A stretch of DNA of 35,044 nucleotides from NCBI GenBank assembly GCA_010119095.1, contig SAAG01000006.1:1-35044 (forward strand), in the 5' to 3' direction. Each line of letters starts with the position of its first letter. Position 1 is the stretch's first letter. Made by a program: the position numbers and the translations under genes. The notes beneath the pieces are model-generated. The model was not told the origin of the DNA. It was given only the letters and a program-made list of their open reading frames with translations, and did not search any database. The DNA is from Candidatus Altimarinota bacterium. GTDB taxonomy: Bacteria; Patescibacteriota; Gracilibacteria; BD1-5; UBA6164. This document shows, in pieces, positions 10,289 through 20,475 of this stretch.

Positions 10289-10314
10289 ATAAATTGTAAT
10301 TTTTCAAAACAGAA

Positions 10315-11949
10315 TTAAATTTTTATTTTTATGTATCTATTATATATTTCATCATAATCATCTTTATTTATATCTATATAATTAGTTGTTATGTCTTTAT
10401 ATAGTTCTTGTAATTTTTCATCATAAATATCTCTGGATAAATAATAATTACAGCTTGAACATGTAGAAAACCTAGTTCTCATCAAAAATGATTTTTTTCA
10501 TTTCTGTGGAGTTGTAAGGTGATGTAAAATTCAACTTTCAGGTAATCATGATTTTAAGGCAAAATGATGAATAATAGTTTTAATTTGATCAAGAGTAATA
10601 TATCAAAATAATCTTGAAATTGCAGATATATATTTTTTTGTATCATATATTTCATGTTTATTATAACCAGATTCATTTTTATTTCATGTATAGACAAATT
10701 GTATTTCTCATGGAGGAATTGTTGATTTATCTCATTTTTCTCTAATAAATGTTCAAATTAAAGCTGCATTAACAAAAGTTTCACTAGTTCATGATTTTTT
10801 ATCTTTTGATACATTAATTCAATGCAATATTTTACATTCTTCTAAAAAATCATTATTTAGTAATCATTTATTTTTTAGTTTTGTATCTGATTCAAATAAA
10901 TTTTTAAACAATAGTATACCATTTTCAGCATCTTCTGGTTTTTCTATTTCTACCCTAAATCATAGTAAATCTTTAAAAAAGTCTAATTTTGAATATTTTC
11001 TATTATATATTAGTTTTAGAAGTATTTTTATATCATCTTTAGTTCTATATGTAACCTTTCATCTTGTATAACTATTTTCTCATCACAAAGGGTTATTATA
11101 TGAAAATTCTATTTCTCAATCTTTTTCATTTATGATATGAAATCATGGAACTTTTTTGATTTTTTTAATAATTTTTTCAAGTTTTTGATTTAAATCAAAT
11201 AACAAAGGGTTATCAATAATTGCATTACAAACACTCATAGTTTTTATTATAGCACAATCAATAAGAGTCTTGTATCAAGTTTTTTTTGTCTCAGAAGTAG
11301 AAAATGCATAATTAATAAAATCATCCAAACTATACCATTCTATATCTTTATAATTTTTTGGAATTTTAAGTTTAAAATTATTTCACATTACATTAATTGC
11401 TTCTTTAAAAAGTGTATTAATTTTTTTAACTGCTTTTTGTTCTGCTTTGTCATCAATCCCTGGATTAATTTGTAATTCGTTGTATATTATTTCTTTTAAT
11501 TCATTATTTTTTATTCACTTAACTGACATTAAATCAAGTCTTGTAAGAAAGTTTGATTTGTTATATAAAGTAATAAACAACTTAATAAGTCTATTATCTA
11601 TATTTTGATTAATTTCTAATTCATCAAAACTTATTTGGAGAACTTCCTTCATAACTTCTTCAAAGGGTTTGTTTTTATTTTTATAATCATAATTTACAAC
11701 TTTCTTAAAAATATAATATATAGTTTCTTTAAGTTTTGAATGGACTCAAGATAGATCTTTTTGTAATCATAATTTATTATATAAAATATTTATAATTTTT
11801 TCAGGAGTTTTATTTTCAAATTCTATTTTTTCAAAATTTAGATTAAACAAAAAACCTTCTTTTAATAAAGTAAGGTAATCACTAAATTCTTTGATTTGTC
11901 ATTTATTTAATCATGTAAAGTTGTGGTTTGATAAAAGCTTTTCTGGCAT
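10315..11949 (-). CDS. Uncharacterised protein, weak RelA/SpoT-like resemblance
   Basis: A 544-residue protein that I do not recognise with confidence. The middle part reads RTKDDIKILLKLIYN, then KDLLGFRVEIEKPEDAENG and later PPGEIQFVYTGN. The order 'D-L-G-x-R-V' then 'E-I-Q' recalls the synthetase domain of RelA/SpoT nucleotidyltransferases, but the usual substrate motifs are not obvious. The C-terminus has a CxxC (FSTCSSCNYYLS). The N-terminal 200 residues are charged and helical. It has no signal peptide or membrane segment. It begins 9 bases after the LemA gene and is probably cotranscribed with it. The ATG at 11949 is the first after an upstream in-frame stop. Confidence 0.75.
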
Positions 11950-11958
11950 AACAAGAGT

Positions 11959-12492
11959 TTAAAATATATTTTTTATTAGATCAGATTCAATTCTTTTTCA
12001 CAAAGGAAGAGCAAATCATAAAACAGTATAGTTTTTTATAATGATCAAATTATTTAATAAACTAATAGTTTTTTTATAGTTTTCAATTTCTATTCAGATT
12101 TTCTGATTTTTTTCTATTATCAATTTCTTTATATATTTAAATTTTTTTATTTCGCTTAATTTTTTATTTTTTGTGCAAATGCTAAATATAAAACTAAACT
12201 CATGGTTTATTGCTATTTCATTTTTTATAAATTCAATAAACGAAACACTATATTCATTTAAAGAAAATTGAAGTTTTCTTAACTTTATTGCTTCTTCAAA
12301 AACTTTTGAGTGTTTAATAAGATATTCTTTACTAATCTCATATAGTCATGGAATAGTGTCTGCCCTATTTTGTAATAATTTTTGAATATTTATCTCTATT
12401 TTATTTATCTTTTTATTTAAATTTAATAAATAAAAATAGTAAATAAATAAACTCAATAATAAAATTATAAAAATAATCAAAAAAGTATACAT
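11959..12492 (-). CDS. lemA: LemA family protein
   Basis: A 177-residue protein with one N-terminal membrane helix (FLIIFIILLLSLFIYYFYLL), followed by helical regions with the LemA hallmark NRADTIPGLYEISKEYL, equivalent to the family's 'R.dLIPnLv..vk.y'. It ends in the short hydrophobic-charged tail typical of the family (ESDLIKNIF). LemA proteins are membrane-anchored helical bundles of unclear role, often next to secreted or surface-associated proteins. It is divergent from secE, with 183 bases between the starts, and heads a likely two-gene unit with the 544-residue gene. Confidence 0.8.
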
Positions 12493-12582
12493 TTTTTTAA
12501 GATTATATAATAAAATATAAGATTCTTTCCTTTATTCTACTACATTAAGTTAATCTTGTCAAAAGGATTATTATTTTATTTT

Positions 12583-12609
12583 TTGACTTTTGCTAACTTT
12601 AAATATAAT
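12583..12609 (+). promoter_or_regulatory. Candidate promoter for the secE-nusG unit
   Basis: TTGACT (12583-12588) and a perfect TATAAT (12604-12609) are 15 bases apart, 66 bases upstream of secE. A second TTGACA follows at 12614-12619 but its -10 match is poor. Confidence 0.5.
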
Positions 12610-12675
12610 AGACTTGACAAGTGTTGCAAAAGAATATTTTGTGATACTTTTTTTATTGTTTTATGTAAGATAATT

Positions 12676-12852
12676 ATGAAATTTATAAAAGATTCTTTTA
12701 GAGAATTACAACATGTCGTTTGGCCTACAAGAGCAGAGACTAAAAAATATTTTCTGACTATAATTATTTTTATTGTACTTTTTGGTTTATATCTTTTTGT
12801 TTTTAATAATATTTTCTGAGAAATTATTATTCAACTTAAGAATATATTTTAA
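12676..12852 (+). CDS. secE: Preprotein translocase subunit SecE
   Basis: A 58-residue single-span SecE. The cytosolic start FIKDSFRELQHVVWPTRAET contains the strongly conserved 'E...V.WPtr.e' motif, followed by one membrane helix (YFLTIIIFIVLFGLYLFVF) and a short tail. SecE clamps the SecY channel of the general secretion system. It lies directly upstream of nusG, the usual bacterial order. The ATG at 12676 is chosen over upstream starts because it gives the normal short SecE with the family start. The glycine after NNIF is UGA. Confidence 0.93.
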
Positions 12853-12872
12853 TATTTAATAAAAATAAAAAA

Positions 12873-13406
12873 ATGGAAAATAATGCTAAATGGTATGTAA
12901 TCCAGGTAATTTCTTGAACAGAAGAAAATGTAAAACAATCTCTTTTCCAAAGAAGAGAAAGTTTTGGTTTAGAAGATTATATAATCGATGTTTTTATCCC
13001 TACTCATGATGTAGTATCTGTAAGGGCATGATGAACTAAAGTTAAGAAAAAGAAAAATATATTACCTTGATATATTCTTATTCAAATGGTAGTTACAAAT
13101 GAAAGTTGGTATATAGTTAGAAATACACCAAATGTAACTTGATTTTTATGAGCTTGAAATATTCCAGTTCCAGTTTCAGAACAAGAACTAGAACAACTTA
13201 AATGAAAAGTAGAGCAAAATGCTGAAACTTTTTCTACTAAATACAAAGTTTGAGATATGGCAGTTATAATAAAATGACCATTTGAATGAAATAAATGAGT
13301 TATAACTGAAATAAATGAAAATAAATGATTACTAAAAGTAAATGTAAATTTACTATGAAGGGATACTCCTGTACAATTAAATTTCTCACAAATAAAAATT
13401 AACTAA
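12873..13406 (+). CDS. nusG: Transcription termination/antitermination factor NusG
   Basis: A 177-residue NusG. The NGN domain opens with AKWYVIQVISGTEENVK and contains NILPGYILIQM and NVTGFLGAG, all family motifs. The KOW domain reads KVGDMAVIIKGPFEGNKGVI. NusG binds RNA polymerase and couples it to Rho or to the ribosome. It starts 20 bases after secE. Glycines of the KOW loop (VGD, KGPFEGNKG) are UGA codons, which is strong support for UGA as glycine rather than tryptophan. The usual rplK-rplA genes do not follow. If attenuation operates in this genome, NusG-linked pausing is relevant to it. Confidence 0.95.
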
Positions 13407-13414
13407 ATTAAAAA

Positions 13415-14167
13415 ATGGATTCAAAAATTTCTTTAAAGATAATTTTTGTTATATTCTCAATTTTTGTTTGACATATATGCATTTATTTTTTCGTGCCATC
13501 TTATGCTGAGTACTTTAAAAATATAAAGCATTATTGAAATGAAAATACTGAGGTTTGAGAAAATTCTTTGGATAATAATGGTCAAAACAAAAATAGAAAA
13601 ACGGCATTTTCAAGCTATACTTGAAGTAATTATATTATGCCTGATATAAATGAAGATATCAAGGATAGTAAAGTCGAAAAAAATACTGCTACTGAATATG
13701 AATCTGATTCAAATGAAGATAATAATAGTGAAGAATGAGATAATATTATTGATGATAATGATGCAATAATTCAAGTAATATTTGATTTATTTTCAGATTA
13801 TGACTTACAAGAGAAAGAAGAAACACAAAACAGTAGTCTTTTTGGTTTAACAAATGAATATCCATATGATTATAAAGAGTACTATTCTAGAGAGAAAAAA
13901 ATGACTTTATATGTATTTAAAGAAAAAGATTATACTGAAATTTTAAATATATTTGATGTAATATCGTATAACCTATATTTTAAAATTAAAAAGGTTAATA
14001 ACTTTGGGGATAAAAGTTTTTATATAAATTTGGATTCTGATTTAGATGATAATTATGTAAGATTTGTTTTTTCTTATAAAAATAGTAATTTTGGCTTGAA
14101 AATTAAAAAAGATTGATATAATGAAGTCAAGGATATTTTGAAAACAGTTTCAAAAGAAAAAAAATAA
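13415..14167 (+). CDS. Membrane-anchored protein of unknown function
   Basis: A 250-residue protein with one N-terminal hydrophobic segment (LKIIFVIFSIFVGHICIYFF), then a long low-complexity acidic and asparagine-rich stretch (residues about 45-125, with runs such as EDNNSEEGDNIIDDND) and a compact C-terminal domain of about 95 residues, KMTLYVFKEKDYTEILNIF to KTVSKEKK. The shape is that of an exported, anchored protein with a flexible linker. I do not recognise the C-terminal domain. It lies 8 bases after nusG and 29 bases before greA, so it is probably cotranscribed with transcription factors, though nothing suggests a shared role. Confidence 0.75.
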
Positions 14168-14196
14168 TTTAATATGTATTTCTTAACAAAAATAAT

Positions 14197-14691
14197 ATGG
14201 CAAAGAAGATTGAAAAAAATATAGTTTATGTTACTGTAGAATGATTAAAAAAACTAGAACAAGAATTAAAGTTATTAAAAGAAGAAAGGAGATTAGAAAT
14301 CGCTGAAAAACTTAAAGAAGCTATTAGTTTTTGAGATTTGTCTGAAAATGCAGAATATGAAGAAGCTAGAAATGAACAAGCTCAAGTTGAAGTAAGGATA
14401 GCTGAAATCGAAGATCAACTAAAAAATGTACAAATAATTAAAGAGTGAGATTGAAAACAAGAGAATAGAGTATTAATCTGAAAAGAAGTAAATGTACTTA
14501 ATATAGAGACAAAAGAAGAATGAGTATATAAAATAGTTGGTTCTACTGAAAGTAATATACTAGCTGCAACACCAAAGATATCTAATGATTCCCCTATCTG
14601 AAAAGCTTTGTTATGAAAAAATGTATGAGATACAGTTAAGGTAAAATCAAATGCTTGAGTTGCTGAATATAAAATAATATCTATTAAATAA
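14197..14691 (+). CDS. greA: Transcription elongation factor GreA
   Basis: A 164-residue GreA. The N-terminal coiled coil contains EGLKKLEQELKLLKEERR and the tip motif GDLSENAEYEEAR, whose acidic residues reach the RNA polymerase active site to stimulate cleavage of backtracked RNA. The C-terminal FKBP-like domain contains ISNDSPIGKALLGKNVGD, matching the family's 'is..SPiG.aLlGk.vGd'. The glycines in these motifs are UGA codons. It is complete and of normal length. Confidence 0.96.
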
Positions 14692-14702
14692 CTATTTTTA
14701 TA

Positions 14703-15116
14703 ATGAATTATTTCTATACTAATTTATTATTTGTTCCTGCTTTTACTTTTATACTTGCTATAATTATCAAGTGATTAATTATCAAGTTAAAAACAAAAAA
14801 ATGGGATATAAACGCAGCAATATGAAGTTGATGAATGCCTTCAGTTCATAGTGCAGTGGTTGTATCATTAACTACTGCTGTAGCATTGAAACTATGAATT
14901 AGCAGTGATTTATTTGCAATATGTTTAGCATTTACTGTTATAATTATATATGATGCTATAAATGTAAGATTTGAAGCTTGATTACATGCAGAAGCTATTA
15001 ATAAACTTTTTCCAGAAAAAAAATATAAAGAGTCACTATGACATTTACCAAGTGAAGCATTTGCTTGAAGTGTTCTCTGAATCGTTGTAGCTATAATAAT
15101 GTACTTTGTAATTTAA
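14703..15116 (+). CDS. Divergent PAP2 (acid phosphatase/VPT-related) membrane protein
   Basis: A 137-residue membrane protein of the divergent PAP2 family. It shows GSGGMPSVHSA (the phosphatase-like histidine motif), YDAINVRFEAGLHAEAIN and LGHLPSEAFAGSVLG, in the order found in the family (YuiD and its relatives). Four or so membrane segments fit. The family is related to membrane phosphatases, but its substrate is not established. It is the last gene of the plus-strand unit and runs into a bidirectional terminator. All three motifs depend on UGA as glycine. Confidence 0.88.
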
Positions 15117-15145
15117 AAAAACTTTCATTTTCTGAAAGTTTTTTT
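15115..15145. terminator. Bidirectional intrinsic terminator
   Basis: A perfect stem, AAAAAAACTTTCA with its complement and a 5-base loop, has runs of A and T on either side. It lies between the plus-strand PAP2 gene and the minus-strand pseudogene, which converge here, and can serve both. Confidence 0.85.
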
Positions 15146-15148
15146 ATT

Positions 15149-15669
15149 TTAAAATGGATATCTTTGTAGAGAATCATAAATATAGTTTTGTTCTTTTATT
15201 GTTTTATTGTTTAAAGCATTTTCAAACAACTCACTTCAAAGTTTTTTTCTCAATAATCATATATCATAAATTGGTATTTTTGTTAAATCAGGAATTATTA
15301 AAATTAACTCATATAAAGTTTTTTTATACTCAGGTTCTCAAATCTCATTTTCTAAATTAACTAGTATATTTCTTAATACAGTTCAAAACTGCGATAACCA
15401 ATCAATATCACTCATTCAACTTGTTGTTAGAGCTTCTAAATAATCATAAGGATATTTTCTAGATAATTCTTGATGTAATTCTGAATCAAGATTTTTAAAA
15501 GGAAAGTTTTATTCCAAAGATAATATATCAAGTCTATTCATCTATTTTCAACTATGCTATTAATCTTTTCTGATATTTTTTCTCTAATTGTATCTCAATT
15601 AATTGTTTCTTGTTGTTGTTTTTGTAAGGATAATTCATATAATTGAACTAGGTTTAATCATCTACTCAT
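15149..15669 (-). pseudogene. Broken gene behind the Ile-type attenuator
   Basis: Two overlapping frames look like pieces of one gene. The first starts at ATG 15669 (MSRGLNLVQLYELSLQ, then INGDTIREKISEKINSIVENR) and, with UGA as glycine, drifts into unlikely sequence until TAG at 15436-15438. The second starts at an ATG at 15541 (MNRLDILSLE), meets an in-frame TAA at 15509-15511, then runs on sensibly (NFPFKNLDSELHQEL to DSLQRYPF) to TAA at 15149. The likely reading is a gene of about 170 residues hit by a frameshift near 15541 and a nonsense change at 15510. Two small genes joined by ATGA overlap are the alternative, but UGA is not a stop here. I do not recognise the product. Confidence 0.5.
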
Positions 15670-15691
15670 TTTAAAAATTGTTTTAAGCAAT

Positions 15692-15854
15692 AAAAAAACT
15701 CTCTTAGATTTCCTAAGAGAGTTTGGATTTTTTTGTATTACAAAATAGCTCTTAGGTTTTTATCTAGAAGGATAATAATAATAAAGCTAATTTGTGTTTG
15801 TGTAAACATATACTTTTGTTTAGTTATATTTATGTTCTAGATTATATTTAATTT

Positions 15855-15867
<13 letters not shown>
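15692..15867 (-). promoter_or_regulatory. Ile-type transcription attenuator with its promoter
   Basis: On the minus strand, in order: TTGACA (15867-15862) and TATAAT (15846-15841) with a 15-base spacer; a leader peptide start at 15809; segment 2, CCTAAGAG (15756-15749); and a terminator (stem 15724-15713 with 15707-15696, then a T-run). Segment 2 is exactly complementary to CTCTTAGG, the 5' arm of the terminator and its flank, so the two structures exclude each other. The -35 lies inside the last codons of leuA. This is the layout of enteric amino-acid attenuators. The controlled gene starts at 15669 and is broken. Confidence 0.75.
15738..15809 (-). CDS. Isoleucine-rich leader peptide
   Basis: A 23-residue open frame, MFTQTQISFIIIILLDKNLR, ending AIL and a TAA. 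It has a run ISFIIIILL with four consecutive Ile codons (ATT, ATT, ATT, ATC) placed immediately upstream of the first pairing segment. Ribosome stalling on these codons when charged Ile-tRNA is scarce would free CCTAAGAG to pair with the terminator arm. The role is inferred from layout; the codon run and pairing are seen directly. Confidence 0.75.
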   Translation of the reverse strand: MFTQTQISFIIIILLDKNLRAIL

Positions 15868-17576
<1,709 letters not shown>

Positions 17577-17600
17577 AAATAATTTATATTAAAATTTAAA

Positions 17601-17786
17601 AAACTCTCTTAGTTTCCTAAGAGAGTTTGTATAAAGTAATTGGTTTAAAATTAATTTACATTGAAAAGACTCTTAGGGTTTATTCCTAGAAGAAGAGTCA
17701 GAAGTAGTAAATTAGTTTTATTTATCATAATTATTTTAAAAAATTAAATAATTAAAGTGATTATATGTAAAATTTTAATTTGTCAA
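17601..17786 (-). promoter_or_regulatory. Leu-type transcription attenuator of leuA with its promoter
   Basis: On the minus strand: TTGACA (17786-17781) and TATAAT (17765-17760), 15 bases apart; leader ATG at 17728; segment 1 with CTTCTTCTAGG over the last Leu codons; segment 2, CCTAAGAG (17677-17670); and a perfect 12-bp terminator stem (17628-17617 with 17612-17601) followed by T's. Segment 1 can pair with segment 2 (one mismatch), and segment 2 with CTCTTAGG in the terminator region. leuA starts 25 bases past the stem. This gives a complete 1:2, 2:3, 3:4 switch. Confidence 0.85.
17651..17728 (-). CDS. leuL: Leucine-rich leader peptide of leuA
   Basis: A 25-residue open frame beginning MINKTNLLLLTLLLGINPKS and ending NVN before a TAA. 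It holds seven leucines in eight codons (TTA, CTA, CTT, CTG, ACT, CTT, CTT, CTA), covering four or five different Leu codons. The last ones overlap the first pairing segment, as in enteric leu leaders. A start-to-stop frame this biased, directly in front of a leucine-biosynthesis gene, is unlikely to be chance. Confidence 0.85.
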   Translation of the reverse strand: MINKTNLLLLTLLLGINPKSLFNVN

Positions 17787-17788
17787 AT

Positions 17789-18157
17789 TTATTTTTTATT
17801 AAAATCTAAGATATCTAATACTTTTGGTTTCATTTCTAAAACTATTCATCATACAGTTGGCTTAAATGTGTTATAACTAGTTCAAGTTCTAGTTTTTGAA
17901 AAACAAAAAATATCAAAATCTTCATCATTAAGAATTTTTTTGACTTCGTCAAATTTGCTTAGATCAATTCATTTAATGACATAGATTTTATTGTTTTTTG
18001 TATCGTTAATATAAATGAAATCAGCTCAATATTCTAATTTCTTGTGTTTATTTTCTTGATATTCTTGTATTTGGTCTTTACTACATATTCCATTTAATAT
18101 GGATGATAATTTATCAATTGATAAACTACTTATTGTAAATCAGTTATGTGCATTCAT
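17789..18157 (-). CDS. Unknown protein controlled by the Ile/Leu/Val-type attenuator
   Basis: A 122-residue soluble protein that I do not recognise. It starts MNAHNGFTISSLSIDKLSSIL, has a charged middle (DQIQEYQENKHKKLEYGAD), an FIYINDTKNNKIYVIKGID strand pair, and ends KPTVGGIVLEMKPKVLDIL. There is no signal peptide or membrane segment. It is preceded, 19 bases beyond the stem, by an attenuator whose leader peptide is packed with Leu, Ile and Val codons, so a role in branched-chain amino-acid supply or sensing is a fair inference, but nothing in the sequence itself names it. The leuA promoter -35 touches its stop codon. Confidence 0.7.
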
Positions 18158-18176
18158 AATAAAATAATTAATAAAT

Positions 18177-18373
18177 AAAAAAACTCTCTTTGGATTTCCC
18201 TAAGAGAGTTATAAAATTCGTAAAACTATTTAATTAATTTAATTCACGAAAAGTATCTCTTAGGTATTTTCCTAAAAGCACGACAATCACTAGAATTAAA
18301 TTAAATTTATTAAACATAAATATCTAATAATTAAATAGTAAATTTATATTATTTATAGTTTTAATATTGTCAA
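18177..18373 (-). promoter_or_regulatory. Ile/Leu/Val-type transcription attenuator with its promoter
   Basis: On the minus strand: TTGACA (18373-18368), a TAATAT -10 (18351-18346) with a 16-base spacer, leader ATG at 18317, segment 1 CTTTTAGG directly after the control codons, segment 2 CCTAAGAG (18264-18257), and a terminator stem (AACTCTCTT with AAGAGAGTT) followed by seven T's. Segments 1 and 2 pair along all eight positions, with one G-U. Segment 2 also pairs with CTCTTAGG in the terminator. It has the same switch design as the two attenuators to its left. Confidence 0.82.
18234..18317 (-). CDS. Branched-chain (Leu/Ile/Val) leader peptide
   Basis: A 27-residue frame starting MFNKFNLILVIVVLLGKYLR and ending FRELN before a TAA. 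The block LILVIVVLL holds nine consecutive branched-chain codons (four Leu, two Ile, three Val), resembling the multivalent ilv leaders of enteric bacteria. The block ends exactly where the first pairing segment begins. Confidence 0.8.
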   Translation of the reverse strand: MFNKFNLILVIVVLLGKYLRDTFRELN

Positions 18374-18380
18374 ATATTTT

Positions 18381-19286
18381 TTATTTACATCATTTTATCT
18401 TATCTTTATCAATTTGCTTCATAAGCTCTGAAAAGTAATAATCTCATCAATCAGGAGCAATTATAGCTCATTTTAGTCATTGTTTTCACTCAAGATATCT
18501 TTTTGTTCATGATAAAAATGCTCATGATGATATACCGTTAAAATACCCTTCCCCAATAAAATCATTTACTCATGGGATTGCATCTTCTAGAAATGTTACA
18601 TCTATTACTTCATCTATTAAGTATTTATAGTCTTTGTAAAATTGTCATATGTTTCTTATGATGTTATAATTTTTTATTCCTTCAACTTTATCAAGTGCAT
18701 TAATTGCAATTATTTTTATGTCTGGATATCTTTCTTTTAAGTATTTCGCTGTTCAAAGTAGAGTTCCTGTTGTCCCAAGTCATGCTACAAAAAAATCTAG
18801 TTTTCATAGTTTTTTCTCTATATGTGGTCAAGTAAGATGATAATGAGCTTCCATATTGTCTATATTTCAAAATTGATCAGGTAAATAATATTTATTAGGG
18901 TTTTCTTTGTACAATTTATTTCTATGATCTATTGCATCATCAGTTGCTCCAGGTACTTCTATAAGTTCTGCTCAATATGATCTAATGAGCTTTTTTTTGC
19001 ATGAAGCAGTATTTTCTGGAATTACTAATTGTACTTTTAGGTCAAATAAGTTTGAAAGGTATGCTAGAGATATAGCAGTGTTACCACTTGATGCTTCAAG
19101 AACTATTTTACTTTTATCCAACTCCCCTTTTTCAATTGCTCTTTTAAGTATCCAATATACGGTTTTTACTTTGATACTTCCACACATATTAAACTTTTCT
19201 AAAAGTGCATATACTTCATTGTTTTCTATATGATTGATTCTTGTTATAGGTACTTCCATTAGCAGTTTTTCTATATCTAGTTTCAT
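18381..19286 (-). CDS. Cysteine synthase-family PLP enzyme
   Basis: A 301-residue PLP enzyme of fold type II. The Schiff-base lysine lies in NMCGSIKVKTVYW, the substrate loop in EASSGNTAISLAYL, and family motifs DQFGNIDNMEAHYHLTGPHI and FVAGLGTTGTLLGTAKYL are present. A phosphate-binding glycine loop is seen in GLGTTGT. These match O-acetylserine sulfhydrylase and cystathionine beta-synthase relatives. It starts 4 bases after proB, so both are on one transcript. The usual GSVKDR is GSIKVK here, so substrate choice is uncertain. About a dozen conserved glycines are UGA codons. Confidence 0.88.
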
Positions 19287-19290
19287 ATTT

Positions 19291-20352
19291 TTATATATTA
19301 ATAAAATAATTTGTATGTATTACGATTTTTCTCTCTTCTGAATATTTATCAATTTCATTACTATCAATTTTAGCAATTCAATATCAAATGCAACAGCCTT
19401 CCATATCAAAAACTCAAACTACATCTCATTTTACAAATTCTTTTTCTACTTTTTCAACTCAGATTTCTAGTAGAGATGCTCTTTTACCAGATTTAAGTAA
19501 ATCTGCGATTATAGTACTTACTTGTAACTTCCCTGTAGGTACAGCTCATGCTTTAAGCCATTTTCTTAGAGAATCTACTTTTTTTTCTTCTATAGATTCA
19601 AATACAGTTCATGGATTAGAATTATTATAGATTTTTTCTATTGTATCTTTGTTTTTTCAATTTGCTATGTACATCTTGATTCATAAATCCATCATCATCT
19701 TTGCAGTTTTTAGTTTACTTTCCATTCATCATTTTCACATACTTGATTTATCTACTCACACCATAGATAATATACTTTTATCGATTTTTTCAACTTTTTT
19801 TATAAGATTTCAATTTGGAAAACTATCATATAGTCAATTGATATTGGATAATATGATAAGTTTGTCGGCTCATATCATTGCTGCAAGTAATGCTCAAAGT
19901 TCATCGTTATCTGAAAAATCTAGTTCTTCTACTGAAAGTACATCATTTTCATTGATAATTGGAACTATTCAAAGTTCTAAACTAGTAAACAATACTTTTT
20001 TAATAGAATTGTATCTTTCCCTATCACTAAAGTCTCTACGAGTTAATAATGCTTGAGATATGATTATATCGTATTTATCAAAATATCTTGTATATGTATC
20101 CATTAATCTTGTTTGTCATATACTTGAGAATATTTGTCAGCATTCATCTTTTGTAAGTCATTTGATAGTATTAGTTCACATCTTTTTCTTTCACATAGCA
20201 ACTGCTCATGAACTTACAAGAACTACTTTTATTCAGTTATTTTTTAATTTAGATACTTTTAAAGCAAGATTATTTATAATTTCTTCATCTATTCAATTTT
20301 CTCAAAGCAAGACATTGGATCAAATTTTTATTACATATATTTCTTTATTCAT
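19291..20352 (-). CDS. proB: Glutamate 5-kinase with PUA domain
   Basis: A 353-residue ProB. The kinase domain starts EIYVIKIGSNVLLGENGID, with KVVLVSSGAVAMG, IINENDVLSVEELDFSDND and KLIILSNINGLY, followed by GKGGMKSKLKTAKMM. The C-terminal PUA domain begins near SLRKGLKAGAVPTGKLQVS. ProB phosphorylates glutamate as the first step of proline synthesis and is normally inhibited by proline. No proA or proC is visible nearby. It begins 4 bases before the cysteine-synthase-like gene and is preceded by a short leader frame and terminator (20476-20594). Motif glycines are almost all UGA. Confidence 0.93.
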
Positions 20353-20475
20353 ATTTATTTTAAATTAGTAATATTTAATATATCAATATGTGTTGATATA
20401 ATGATAAGAGAATGCTTTATTAAGTGTTATAAATATATATAAAAGATTTTAATAACTATATATTTATTAATAAAA

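Noticed and set aside
12493-12675. A tRNA gene before secE, as in many bacteria
   Set aside because: No cloverleaf or TTCGA loop could be found; only promoter-like sequence is present. No tRNA was found anywhere in the window.
19388-20368. Three plus-strand open frames of 80-135 residues
   Set aside because: They are antisense to proB, which has all its family motifs in the opposite strand; the shadows contain no recognisable protein.
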